From Mesodorylaimus sp. YZB2_4 (Eukaryota > Nematoda > Enoplea > Dorylaimida > Dorylaimidae), in assembly GCA_030248295.1 (NCBI GenBank), contig JASANH010001319.1, positions 124,001-188,000 on the forward strand: DNA of 64,000 nucleotides, written 5' to 3'. Within the stretch, counting starts at the first letter, position 1, and each line of letters begins with the position of its first letter. The notes under the pieces are model-generated. The model had not been told where the DNA came from and searched no databases. It saw only the letters and a list, made by a program, of their open reading frames with translations. Shown here in pieces: positions 1 through 11,900 of this stretch. The position numbers were made by a program, and so were the translations under genes.

Positions 1-316
1 ACCCATGAAATCTGTAGGCACATCTGTGAAAAGTGAGTGCTATGCTCGTGCATGCTCGTGTAGATAAGGTTAGCTTAACAGAACTTGTTCAAGATTGCGT
101 GCGATGTTGCGCTCGCATTGTTCATTTGAGCTCATATGCAGTTCTGCCTTTCTTTTGTTGCATTTTCTTTGCATTCGAGTCTGCATTTGTTGATTTTGTA
201 TTTTATTCTTGCCAAATAAGGTACTATTTGTGGCAATGGCCCCTTTGAGGTCCCTGATTTAGTACATAATTTTACTGTGTGTCGTGAAGCCACAGACACG
301 CGTGCATGCAAATGCC

Positions 317-332
317 GGGGGGGGGGGGGGGG
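317..332. repeat. poly-G tract (16 G)
   Basis: An uninterrupted run of 16 G on the plus strand. A tract of the same length occurs at 18105-18120 and a longer one at 62149-62170. Such runs can form G-quadruplexes and are prone to length errors in assembly. Confidence 0.9.
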
Positions 333-371
333 CTCGAATGAGACGATCTGCTCGGTTTTGAGACCAGGAAG

Positions 372-472
372 CCTCAAGTCATTGGCAGCTGGCTCATGAT
401 TAGTCGTCAGTGATAAGGCGTCGGCCTGCCATTCAGGAGGCCCCTGGTTCGAACCCCAGGCACCCAACAGCT
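372..472 (+). repeat. tRNA-like SINE head or tRNA pseudogene (Gly-like)
   Basis: The stretch contains a perfect Pol III B-box (GGTTCGAACCCC) inside a good T-arm stem (CCTGG/CCAGG). It is preceded by a segment resembling the anticodon arm of tRNA-Gly(GCC), with CCTGCCA in the loop position, and an A-box-like segment further 5'. The acceptor stem has no 5' partner and the anticodon stem pairs badly, so a functional tRNA is unlikely. A tRNA-derived SINE head or a decayed tRNA is the best reading. Confidence 0.5.
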
Positions 473-1673
473 AGCAGTTCGACAGCTTGGAAAAGCAATT
501 AGATACAAAATAGAGACCGCTTTTGGGGTGTGCTAGAGGGCTCGAGGGCATGGGGTCCAATCCTCGGTGGAGCCAGAGGAGTGTAACCTGCATCTCTCCG
601 TGCAAGTGGTTCCTTCTCCGCCTGTCCGCACGGCAAGTGATTCCTTTATACATCTAATTGCTCTGAATATGTGGGGTTCCACGCTTCGTATCTGCCCAAC
701 CCATTTGGCAGAACTGTGGTGAGGGTCAGCCATCCAGCCAGCCTGCGACTTCCATGAGAATCCTTTCAAGGGGCCTCAGCGGTCGGTGTTTCCCTGTGAT
801 TCACAATGGGCGGGAGAGCCCAGGAGTTGACTCCAGGGCGAGTACTTGGTTTATCTGTGGGTAAGATCAACGACTGGTGAGACATCGCCGTGCGTTGTCG
901 TGGTCGTAAAGGATCCTCTGGAGTTGACTTTTCTTCACTGCGCCATCGACAATGCAACTGTTCGCCAGGGTGGGCATCTTTGGACCGTGTCGGGCTAGTG
1001 TATCTTTGCACGTAGCACTTACAGGCACCCAGAGGCGCGGAATACACCGCCTGAGGGGTTGTTGCAGGAATCAGGGTCTTGGTGATCGATACTCGGCAGG
1101 AATAAGCCCGTCTAACGGGGTCACAACACTTCGATGCCACGCTTAGACAGCCTCGTTTAGACAGCCTCGCTTGCCTTGACTGTTTAAGTGCCCCGATTGA
1201 GGCTTGGGTGATTGAGAAGTAGCTTTAGGTCACACACAACCTCACATGCAATCAGACTCTGTAAGAGCCCAGATACTTTCCACCAGTAGCATCAATCTAG
1301 ACACATTCGAACATAATATAGTCAATAGCTACAGCAAAGCCACCGAAGACCTCCCGTCCTCATTGACCACCAGACTTCAAGGTTACTGAATCCTGCGGGA
1401 AAAATACGCACGGAATTTCGTAATCAGTTCATCAGATCATAAAACTCAAATAGCTTCTACAACAATTATTAGCATAATTATCACTTATCTGTTTGGTACT
1501 GATATCACTTCCATGCATGCACTGACCCATCGCCTCCAATCTACGTATAACATTTCCTTCATCAATGTCTAACCAGCACACTGGCTCCCCTGGGCATCCT
1601 GTCACATCACTAATCACCAACCCATGAGCAAAAAATTGAATCAACAGCATTTGGCTGCTTTTGCATCGCACCA

Positions 1674-4600
1674 CTAACCTAATTTCTCCACCACATAGTC
1701 GAACTTTTGGACCACCTTGTCGATATCCTGCTCATCGAGATCCCGATGCGTGACCAGGCGTATTGTCCTTGCATCGAATGCTGACGCCAAAACTGATACG
1801 CCCGAATTATCATTCTGAAAATTCAAAAAAATCCTCAATTTATCCTTATCCACAATAACATCAGCCTCAGAAAACATACTTCGGCTAAAAGATCCACAAT
1901 TTTTTGAGCATCAGTGTCGCCTGTATCCAAAAATATAATGTTCGTCTGCACGTTACTTGGATCCACAACAAGAAATTTTGATTTTTTACTGGAGATACCT
2001 GCAAGAAGTTGATAAGCTGTTGGCACTGGATTTTTGCAATCAAAGGTAACGGCTGATTACAAAAGTTTAGAAAAACGTTTGAAAAATTCTTACAATGACC
2101 CCAAAAAATCAAGACGTATCCATTTCAAGCCAACTAGAACTACTGTACACGTGTGTTCTAATAATGCAAACTCATAAAATGTATTGCAGACGCTATATTA
2201 GTCAAAATCAGAGTCCTGCATGGGTACCCATACCCGTACCCGTACCCGTACCCACCCATACCAGGCGGGTTTGGGTAAGAGGCGACGGGTACGGGTATGG
2301 GTTTGGGTAAGGGTCGCCGGGTACGGGTATCCGCTCTTGTTTAATTTTTTCATTCATATTCCTGACAGAGCTGGAAATTTAGATCTTTGTGCATTTTGTG
2401 ACTGTTTTTAACGAAACAGTTCACATGTCTGCTATTTTGAGGCTAGTTTTTTCGACTGTTGATATTAGATATCCATATCTATGTCTAATCGATATCGATA
2501 TCATTTGACATAGCGATATCGAAATCATATCCATACCCATACCCATATCTTTTGGGGTCTCCATATCCATATCAACTATCTGTTTTCGTGAAGGGCGTGT
2601 ATTCTCAAAAAAAACAGGTTAAACATTATATTTTGACAGCCAAGATATCGATGAAAAGATACGGATATTAAAGCGTTTCGATATTAAAGCGAGATTCGAA
2701 AATGGTTGTTTACTGCAAAAAAGAACCTGGTTTGTGTCGCTATGGCGCCATCCGTGGAGGACTTCATGACCCCTTGTGGTGGGACTCGACTGACTTATTG
2801 ACTTGTTGATTATCTGCCCGAGCTCCTATCAAAGCAGCGTCGAAAATATTTTAAGAAATAAGGATAAAATGATGCTATAAAAGCTGGATTCAAGTGGATA
2901 TTTCTGAGAGATAAAATTGCAGTATACATAGAGCATCTTCAGTTAGAAAACTTTGAAACAAGGTAGAAGAAAAGATGAACGAGTATTTCGAGCTTCTAAG
3001 AGGGGACCAGGAGGAGTCCATACTTGTATATGACAGATATGCACCAGTGCAGCAACCTCGACCCTTTTTCAGGATCCAAGTCACTTTCACTCTAAAGTCA
3101 GCGGGTCCTTAGATTAGGACAACAATGTCGCTGTGATGTAGGAGAGGACTTTCTTGAATAGATGCTCTGCGACTCACCATCAGACGTCTAATCTAATTGT
3201 GAAACTGTCTCCTCCACACAAACTAGCTTGTTTTGTAGCAGTTCAGCTACAGTAGTTGTTGTTGATCTCTGCATACAAGCTACACTAGCGCGTTTGGTAG
3301 AATACATGCATTGGTCACCTTTGGGTCATAGGTCAGCCATAACTGCCAAAAATGCCTTCAGCTAAACATTTCAAAAAAGGATTCCTTGTCAAGTTGAACT
3401 TCGTTACTCTCTGCGAAATGAGTGCAGTTTGATCAAGGGTTTAGATTGTCTTGTTGTCAGCTTCACGCATTTAAGTTTAGATTGAGATGTCTATTTCCAG
3501 AGGAACAAAAGAAACCAATACACTACTAAAAACCCGACCTTTTTTTCTCGGGATCGGGTTCGGGAGGGCCAATCCCGACCGGGATCGGGATCCCGAACGA
3601 ACGCTAGACCTTGTGCGTGCGGACATGACTATGCATGTCCGCACGTACAAGGTCAGTGACGCATGCATGAGCACAGGCATGCAGGCATACAGCACCTAAA
3701 TATGCGCTGTAAGTATGCGCACACATGTGCGTAACGCTACATGCCACTCACACAAACGGGTAGGTACATGATCAGGTGCCCTCTTGTATGTGTGTTTGTA
3801 CAGAGCACCCCCTTGATTGTGACAAGCAAAGGAATGCTCTTCAGTTGTCTAGTACCTGCATTTAGCTGTCTGTGTCGCATGCACACGCAAGCAACCTCAA
3901 TTCTCATTCGTCAGGGCCTTATCACGTGCTATGCTCTTCCTATAGTTCCCATGCCCTACCTTGGGCCAACTTCTTGGCATTCCGGTGGTCTTGCCCGATC
4001 ATTTGTTCGTACGGCGAATCCAATACATGCAACGCCGCTGCGGCCAGCACGCCGGCTTGTCTCATGCCACCACCCAACGCTTTGCGCATCCTCAGAGCTC
4101 TGAAAAAGCTGTACGTTCTTTGGGAAAACATGTTTTTCAAATATGAGCAGCAGGAAGTACTCGTATAAACTTACTGTTTTATAAACTCCCTCGTTCCGCC
4201 CAAAATTGAACCTACTGGACATCCGAGACCCTACAAGACAGCATGAAATGTTGCAAGTTTCAGAGGTTTTCTGATAGTGAATATTCCATATCTTCCTTCC
4301 AATCAGCTCCACTGACAAGCTTTTCGACACGGCACCACAGACAGCATATTTCAAGATATCAGGAGTCGCGGTGGCTCACCGTCAGTTGGTTCAGGCGTTG
4401 GTCTCGCAATGCTTGGGCCAGCAACCCTGACTGGGAGGCCGCAGTTCCGTTCCAGATGAGCCCGTTCTCAGATAAAGAACTGGTCTTCGAGGCCAATTTA
4501 GTAAGTCCGTCGCTGGCCTTGCACACCTGGCTTTGGGCGACTCACCTGGGACCATCAGGTGGCGAACGCAGAACCAGTAGAGAATCAGGCAGCTGGTCCT

Positions 4601-7600
4601 CGAACACCAGTCGAGAAGGTCCAGTATAATCCTGGGACGCTGGTGCTGGCACAGGATGTCCTCGTGTGGAGGCGCACATAGTGGGAACGAACAGAGGGAA
4701 GATTTTAATTTTGATAGCCAGCCAGCAGTCAAACCTTAATTCTAGGATACGAGGTGACCAGCTCTCACGGCAGCGTCCCTCTGCTTGTCTCCACCAGAAG
4801 CACCTCCACGACGAGATCGTCCACGCGATGGCACCGACTTCTTCGGACGATGGCGGGTGAGCTTTGAACCCTGTCGGTGTTAAACAGCCGAGACTGTCTC
4901 CACATTTGGCTTCCGTGTCTCCACTGGGAGCACCTCTAGGGTACCGGGTGAGTCACCCATGGCCTAGCGGGCAAGGTCAGCGAGGGTTTATGGTTCGAAA
5001 ACCGACCTCCATCACTGGGTGGGTGCCGCATATTGTCCTGGCTAACTCGACGATCCAGGCTAGAAACACCTACTGTAGCTGCCTACAGGTGGCTCGCAGA
5101 TCATCCTGGTCATGTATCCAGTACTGCACGGATTTGGAGGGCCTGCCGTTGCATTGGGGAGCCTGGCCTGTTGACCACGAGAGAAAGCAAAGCCTTTATT
5201 TTTCTGCAGGAGTCACCTGGGCCACCTCGACCGTACCGGGGGAGTCACCCACAGCCTGGCGTGCAAGGTCAGCGAGGGTTTATGGCTCGCAAGCCGGCCT
5301 CCATCACCGGGGATTAAACCCGGGACGAAGCCATCCACTCGCTGCCAAGCAATACGGAGAAACGAATGCCGAACCACCGCGGCCGTCACATCAAGGCCTC
5401 GTTTATCATACTGTATCAGGACTGCTGGTCAGCTATCGGCAAAACGTGTCGCAAGGCCCGTGGGGAACTGCGGCGACGCGGGGCTGAACTCACAAAAATT
5501 TTCAAGATATCCAACATGTTCAAAGCCTACCTTCGAGAAGCACATCGATACCGAATCGACATATTGCAACATCTCTTTCGGCCGCACACCCAACCCAACG
5601 CAAGCATTCATCAGTCGTGCACCGTCCATATGCACTTTGATCCCGTGCCTTTGAGCAAGCTCCCGCACCTAAAAAAATCTAGGTCATTGTGGCAATGATG
5701 ATATAACGATCCATAAGAGTCAACACTAGATACAAAGAGTATGTGAAAACGGTCCAGCGCATCAAACGACTCATATTGTCACGCCTACTCTTAGCACTGA
5801 CGAGAAACATCACACCAACTCACTTTCTCTATGTACTCCAAAGACAAGCATCGGCCGCCACTGTGCACATGTGTGTTCTCCAAACATAGTAACCTCGTTT
5901 TCGGCAGATGTGGGTCATCGTAATCAGGCCGTATGGCCGCACTGATTTCATCCAAGTCCATGGTGCCGTCGATCCCTGGCTTAATGCATGTCGAAGATAC
6001 GCCAGCAAACTAAAAGCACTGTCATGTCAGCTACCCCTGGGAAGGCTGGCCACCCCAATTTGTCTTTGATTAAAAAGTATTAACTATGACTTACTTGAGC
6101 ATATCCACCCTGCTCGTACAAGTGAATGTGATGATCTGCTCCAACGATCAGTTCGCTACCACGCGAGTTGCAGTGTACCAAAACTAAAAGTAACAAACTT
6201 TTTGATATTGCAAAAAGTATTGGTATTTCCGAATGAGCTAACGATCCCTGATAAGAACGTCACGACAGATTAAAAGCTGTATGACTGACAAATTAGCCTT
6301 AGTAAGAGAAGTAGTCTGCTACCACTCGAAAAACAGAGAAATGTAAATATTCGATCCCGAAAAAAGTAATCCCGACCTATCGCTTATCCAGACCAGTCAG
6401 TTTGGCATAACAACACGCACAGTGTGGACTTTTCAGCAGGGCAAATCCTTGATACACCACTTCGGACATCCATTTGTTAATGAAAAGTGTCCGATAACAC
6501 CAAATCGACCACGTTCAGTTACGTCGTGTCATACTTTATCCATAGCCAAGCGCAACACAGCGCACTGGAGGGCTAAGGAACTCAAATCGACAATCATTTT
6601 GAACCTAGGCGGGAGTCGAACCCTTCCCTCTCAGTGGGCACACAACGTGAGAGGCAGACGCCTCAAACCGCCAGGCCACGACCAGTAGAACTCGAATTTC
6701 GCATTTAGGGTCCATTTCCTCGCACAAAACATTTTGAACAATTTTTATATATATTGCGAGACAAACAATAATCCCATATTCCTGCTGAACAGACCACCAT
6801 TAAAATTTTAGGGCTCCGATAAATTGATCTTCGATCTGATTTCCCACCTTCCCAGGGGCGATACATGACGTGCTGATACACATGTTTTCAGAGTGAGTGG
6901 TTTCACTCTTGCATAACTCACAAACATCACATGTATGAGTCTGAAATTTAAATTCCAAACCCTTTCAAACATGTTGTTTGCATTCCTGGGAAGGTACACA
7001 TACAAAACACTGATCCTGGGTAGTGTTCGACCAGGGGCCTGACCCCGATCCCCGTCCCCGTCCCCGCAAAAATGTGGGATTCACCCCCGAAAACTTTCTC
7101 ACCTTCGACGATCGAAAAGACTCACTAAACGCAGCGTCAGCATTTTGCGCGATGTTGTGAGATTTTTAAAAACTACTATGCTGTCTGCGTGGTGTGACGA
7201 CTGTGCAATGCGCATGTATTGGCCAGTGGGATCAGGTCAGTACTGGTACTATCTTTTTTCTTTGGAAATATACACGCGGCCTATGCGACGGTGTGTATAT
7301 TCTCAAAGAAGACAGGCTATAGCTGGGGCTAGTTGTCTGTCGATGTTGTATTTTTCCCTAAATAGAAAAATATCCGAAGCGTCGTTCTATTTTGACAAAG
7401 TTGACAAGAAATTTTCAGGGAGCAAAATTTATAATGAAAATCTTGACACCATTGATGAATCCAAGGCGCAAAAAGAGATCGACATGCAATCGCTTCGCCA
7501 AGTTCCTCACTAGCAGTGTTCTTGTCTCCGCTAATCCGCAATGGATTTACGGTGTATGTGAAAGCTTATCGTAAAAAATGCAGGGTGAATTTCATGAAGT

Positions 7601-8568
7601 TTTTAAAACACGTCAAGAAATGAATGTGTAAGCAGACTTTGACACTCTGGAAGCTTTTTGTCATCCCCGTCCCCGCTGGGGTTATCTCCAGCCCCGAAAG
7701 ACCCCGATGGCCATCCCCGTCCCCGTCCCCGCCCCCGAAAAAATCAGCCCCGGTCGAACGCTAATCCTGGGCTAAAATTTTAGTCTCCATTCGTCCCATT
7801 ACCAGCTGCAGTTCTACTCGAGACATATCGCCGTTATTTTAGGATGGTGCAAAGTTGAAGACTTACTCGCAATCAGATTCCCCATCGAGCCACTCGGAAC
7901 GAATAACGTTGCCTCCATGCCAAACAATTCAGCACAGCGTCGTTCCAGTTCTAAAAAGTTTTTCTTTTCTCCAAAAGCCTATCTCGCCAGATCCTAGTAC
8001 AAGGCCCAGAACGAAGCAAAAGTTCAAGCAGACCTTAAATTTTCGGCGCTTTTGCAGTTTGTCCCCCAATGTCTTGAATCCAGTCCATCCTAGCCTAAAC
8101 CTAAGCCTAAGGCTAAAACTAAGCCTATATCCGGCCTATCACTAAGCTGTTGGGGGACAAACTGCAAAAGTGCCAAATTTTCTGGGGGGGGAGGGATAGG
8201 AAAAGATAGCTGAGTCTACAAAATTCACAAGTCGACCAAATTAATGAAGCGGTTCTCAAGTAAAAAATTGTAACCTTCATAAACCTGCAATAAAATCCCA
8301 AATCTCGTGTCCCCTCCTCAGCCCAATAAACATTACCATTGACGGTCGGGTCTTCTTTGTAGACATCATCGCCCACCACAGCCTCGGCCATCGCCCGTCT
8401 CATGGCCGGTGTCGGTTTGGTCACCGTGTCTGAACGTAAATCCAAAATAACCATTCCTTGTGTTTGATCGAGCAGACCGGACTGCAGGGACACGGAGGAA
8501 GAAGACTGGCCGTACCCGTACGAAGAAAATGAAAAGCGTAGCACCAAGTTTGATAAGACACGTGCCAT
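1674..8568 (-). CDS. low-specificity L-threonine aldolase (PLP-dependent), nine exons
   Basis: Cleaves L-threonine/allo-threonine to glycine and acetaldehyde using pyridoxal phosphate. Exons on the minus strand, 5' to 3': 8568-8337, 7950-7867, 6183-6095, 6009-5824, 5668-5531, 4230-4175, 4099-3960, 1998-1880, 1814-1674. All junctions are GT-AG with matching phases, giving 394 codons plus TAG. Residues about 39-60 hold the family start ([17 protein letters not shown]). [10 protein letters not shown] (residues 123-132) supplies the His that stacks on PLP. The PLP-binding lysine is K243 in CFSK, the last codon of exon 5, followed by GLGCPVGS at the start of exon 6. [12 protein letters not shown] lies near residue 270. 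About 38 residues precede the catalytic core. They are Arg/Ser-rich with almost no acids, so a mitochondrial presequence is possible. Introns carry SINEs and transposons. The ATG at 8568 is the first in frame. The gene looks intact. Confidence 0.93.
2213..2335. repeat. degenerate GGGTAC/GGGTAT hexamer array
   Basis: Lies in the intron between exons 7 and 8 of the threonine aldolase gene. Units of ACCCGT/ACCCAT on the left half turn into GGGTAC/GGGTAT on the right half, so the array is roughly an inverted repeat with a GC-rich centre. No transposon ends or target duplication could be recognised. Confidence 0.7.
2456..2580. repeat. GATATC/CCATAT-rich simple repeat
   Basis: Imperfect repeats of ATATCC, GATATC and CCCATA fill this stretch of the aldolase intron, close to the preceding hexamer array. 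No coding potential was seen. Confidence 0.6.
3540..3606. mobile_element. truncated end of a hAT-like MITE with GGGATC repeats
   Basis: Contains GGGATCGGG-type units and finishes with CGAACGAACGCTA, the same right terminus as the complete element ending at 48199. The matching left terminus and target duplication were not found, so this is a solo or truncated end. It directly abuts a 48-bp palindrome at 3607. Confidence 0.5.
3607..3654. repeat. 48-bp palindrome (21-bp arms, 6-base loop)
   Basis: The arms start GACCTTGTGCGTGCGG on the left and mirror it on the right, ending CGCACGTACAAGGTC. There is one mismatch in 21 bp around a loop of ACTATG. It begins at the base immediately after the MITE terminus at 3606, inside the aldolase intron. 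Confidence 0.85.
4366..5515. repeat. nested SINE cluster filling the exon 5-exon 6 intron of the aldolase gene
   Basis: The head at 4366-4680 (CGGTGGCTCACC..., GCTTGGGCCAGCAACCCTGA) matches the repeat at 27831-28300. About 4750-4825 is an inverted piece of the same repeat. Then come two minus-strand copies of a second SINE family (about 4930-5030 and 5218-5390; compare 19806-20085). Last, 5390-5515 is the tail of the first family, ending in AAAAATTTT as the 28300 copy does. Nearly the whole intron is therefore SINE-on-SINE insertion. Confidence 0.7.
6515..6690 (-). repeat. tRNA-derived SINE, family with GTCATACTTTATCCATAGCC tail
   Basis: On the minus strand, 6688-6602 reads as a tRNA-like head with an A-box (TGGCCTGGCGG) and a good B-box (GGGTTCGACTCCC). 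The non-tRNA part, with GTCATACTTTATCCATAGCC and GCACTGGAGGGCTAAG, recurs at 41330-41450. The acceptor stem does not pair, so this is a SINE and not a tRNA gene. Confidence 0.65.
7021..7763. mobile_element. non-autonomous hAT-like MITE with internal CCCCGT repeats
   Basis: The element begins TAGTGTTCGACC and ends GGTCGAACGCTA, so the terminal inverted repeats match at 11 of 12 bases. It is flanked by a perfect 8-bp direct repeat ATCCTGGG (7013-7020 and 7764-7771). An 8-bp target duplication and a YARNG start are hallmarks of the hAT superfamily. Subterminal blocks of CCCCGT/GGGGAC hexamers sit near both ends. There is no transposase; the open frames inside are short. It lies in the intron between exons 2 and 3 of the threonine aldolase gene. 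Confidence 0.85.
8045..8174. mobile_element. 130-bp TIR element (MITE) with CCTAAG core
   Basis: The left end GGCGCTTTTGCAGTTTGTCC and the reverse complement of the right end GGCACTTTTGCAGTTTGTCC match at 19 of 20 bases and continue into CCCAA. It is flanked by a perfect 8-bp duplication AAATTTTC (8037-8044 and 8175-8182). The core is CCTAAG/CCTAAA-type repeats and an AAGCCTATATCCGGCC motif. A related copy is at 32211-32379. It lies in the first intron of the aldolase gene. Confidence 0.85.
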
Positions 8569-8936
8569 TACGGCAGTAATAAAATATCCAGGGTATCCCG
8601 AGACGCAATAAATCTCACGTCAGCATGTGTCACAAAGGAATGTTGCTATAGATAAAGCCCATGGCATTTGATAAAACACAATAAACAAGGAAAGGAATTT
8701 AGGCTCTGATGAAAATGGATGGACTTCCCGCGTCTGGCAGACAAATTACTTAACCTCTTCCAGCAGACATAAAAGCGTACTTGAGCATCGACGAGAACTG
8801 TGCGCGGTCGCACGTGCCCCTGTGGGGCAAGTCGCAGATTTCCGGCTATTTGCGCGTTCTTTCTGTTCCTAGACTAGAATTTTTGTCGATTCCACCGTCA
8901 TTGTTCAACTCTTTATTCACTATTCCGTATTCAGTA
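8569..8936. promoter_or_regulatory. divergent promoter region between threonine aldolase and RING-H2 genes
   Basis: The start codons of two oppositely oriented genes are only 368 bp apart, so this interval must hold or overlap both promoters. No convincing TATA box or initiator was identified. A 3' splice-site-like CCGTATTCAG ends two bases before the RING gene ATG, so that mRNA may get its 5' end by splicing. Confidence 0.5.
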
Positions 8937-11900
8937 ATGGATCGTAGTTATGATTCCGAGTTGGGTTCACCTCGAATGAAGGTACCAAAATTGGAAAGCG
9001 GTGGGAGGTCAACGTCGTCTTCGCCCGCGACATCGTCGTCATCGGGACCAAAATCAAGACAAACCGCCAAAGATATTCATAATACTCGCGCACGAACGAG
9101 GTCGACGCCAAAATCGAATAGCTCAAGCAATGTTGACGGAGAACATCAAGGAACTACGGGTAGTGAGCCATCTACTCCTGTTGGACCGAGTTGGCCTATA
9201 TTCGAAACAAATCGATCGAATGATGATGATGATAGTATGGACGAAATATTGGCAGATTTACGACCCTTAAGAAAACGGAAGCGAAGAATCTCCCAGACAA
9301 ATGCGACGCCACCGTCTCGAGATCCGCTGGATTCGTCGAGTGATGATGATATGCAGAGCGACGAGTCGGAAACGCCATCTCCGACTAGGCCTATGCCGCC
9401 ACTACCACCGACCATAGCCATGGAGAGAAATCGTATCAATTCGGAATATGTCGATATTGATGCTTTGGCTTCTTCGAACCGAGCTCGAGAACTCACGTCA
9501 ATAATACGAGCTGATTTCTTTTCTCGTCGCCGTTCTCGTTTGTCAGCGCGTCTTTGCGAATCGAATGGTAGAACGACGGCTGAATCACCTTTGAACAGTG
9601 TACGACAAGGACCGGAAATCGAACCAAATTTTCCATTCTTATTCGCGGGTCAGGACCGAGGGCAAAGGCTAGACGAGCCTGAAGTAATCACGCTGAGCGA
9701 TAGCGAAGAGGAACGAGGTCGCGGAATTCAAGGAGGTATGTTTTTCATTAATTCTGTATAATGTTTTGATTGATTTTAGTCATTAAGATTTGTTTGAGGG
9801 GATGGGGTTGATCGCATCGGAAGAATGCTCTCGCATCTGCCGCTAGCCGAATCCAGTTCTGAGCACCTAATCGTTTGTGTCTAACATGTGCGTTGCCATT
9901 TCAGGTTCGATCACCATTGATCAGTCATCGGGCAATACTACAACAGCATCAACTCAGACCGGTGTCAACGCATCTATCGAAGATGACGAAACCTATGCTC
10001 GTCGTCTACAAAGGCAATTGGATAGTGAACATCGCGAACGCCGTCGACGTCGTAGTCATCGATTGATCGCTCTATCCGCGCTGTTCATGGGACGTGATCG
10101 AGCGTCGGATACGAATACGGTACGTTCATAAGTTTTGTTTCGCGTAACATCGATTGTGAATTGCAGCAGAACGTCGCATGTTATATGCGAGAAGTCTTGA
10201 TTCAATTTTTTCATTTGAGATGCCTCTTTGTGAAAAATTATACTTATTCAGATCTTTTGAATTGTCGAGTTGAATTCGACGAGGTGTTTTACATTATCGT
10301 TACTGGGTCTTCTTCCTTTAGAGTGCACCTAGCGCTCACCCACCAGCGCGAAATTTGGAGGAATCGACGCAAAATCGATCGGTACGGAATCGTTCGCCGA
10401 CTGATTGGCTGTTTGTACCACCGCCAGAAGAAGTAGTCGATGGGGGTTCATCAGTGACCATTTCTCGTGGATTTCCAGCATTTCATCGCAGACCAGTAAG
10501 TTCGTGTCGCAGTCCGTCTTTCAGGGCTGTAGGCTACCTTGGTTCAGCTGTATTGCACTGTCTGTCCAAATGCAGGCCGTTGTTCTTTGTAGGTGCCGGA
10601 AGAAAATTTCGATAGTAGAATTCGAGCCTCCGGTCATTTTACGCGAGTTCGACCCCACCCCAATTCGAACGGTGGTGGTAATAATCGTGAACGGACTTTG
10701 GCTGAAGAACGTAAGGCGGTTTGGATTTTCGTCTGTTTAGGGTGATTAGATGGGCGAGTTTTTAGGCGAACTTCTGACATTGGTCGATTTGATGCGTATA
10801 CGCCGCGTTTGGTTTCAACGAGCCATACGATTGGGTGATTTTGGACCGTTGGATGCAGTGAGCTGGGTTTAAGGGGGATTTCTCTACTGGATTCGCGACG
10901 GGGATTAGGAGATTGGGTGATAAGAATTGAGTGGGAAGGGGCAAAAAAGCCCAGTAATGTTAATGTGAGTGGAATGGAGCAGGAGCAAAACAATGAAAGG
11001 GGGATTGTAACTAAGCTAAAATGCAGAAAAGCAGAGTATTAGAGTTAATTCTGTGGTGAAACCAAGTTGTCATTCGGTAGATGACCAAACGAAAATGGGC
11101 TGCTTTGGACTGACAAGTGCTGTGGGTGACAAGGGTCTGATGGGACTGATGATGTACCAAGCGTATTGTATCTTCCTGTCTGGTTTTGTATTTGCTGCGC
11201 CACTAGCAATAAAAACTTGAGCCTGGAGCGGGTTTTGAACCCGCAGTTCTGTGAATACCGGTTCAGCGTGCCAACTGTTCGAGTTTGAAGGCGACCGTAT
11301 ATCGCTCTTCATGACGCAGTGGTCAAGACGGACTGGTAATCCCAGCAGCGCTGGTTCGAATCCCGTTCGAGAATACAAAGCTTGTGTTTTCAGTTGTGCC
11401 TCTATGTCTCATATCTCATATACTGTATTATTTGCAGGCGTTGATGGATTTGGCGCAGACGCTGGGCGAGGCGTTGAATGACGAGGAGCTCGATCGTTTG
11501 CCGACCGATGTATTCAAGTCGTCGAATGCTAGTTCTAGTTCGACTACCAATTTTACTTGTACAATTTGCATGGACGATTTTGTGGATGAGGACGTACAAC
11601 GACATTTGCCGTGCGCGCATTCGTTCCATAAGAATTGCATCGACGTGTGGTTGAAGGTGAGTGGAGTTTGAAACTTAAGGTTTCTAGGGTGTTTCGATCT
11701 CTCGCTGTGCAGACAGGCGTAAGGATGACTTCTGTACTCGCCCAGAAGGAATGTGGTATCTTGTGGTCAGGGCTGGTAAGACTGGGAAAGACGTATTTTG
11801 AAACGATGTGGTATGCGTAAAACAAGTTTGGATTTAGAGTTCTTCCGTTCCAGCTTGAGTGGTGGAATGCAGATGAGGGATGTGTCAACAGGTTGGGCCC

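Larger units (their letters stand above)
1..1673. other. intergenic spacer left of the threonine aldolase gene
   Basis: No coding exon could be supported here. The stretch holds a 16-base G tract (317-332), a tRNA-like repeat head around 372-472, and otherwise unremarkable sequence. The 3' flank of the minus-strand threonine aldolase gene lies at its right edge. Confidence 0.6.

Noticed and set aside
1..32. Possible partial exon ending in a GTGAGT donor at 33
   Set aside because: Only ten codons are visible, with no family signal and no upstream context, so it cannot be told from chance.
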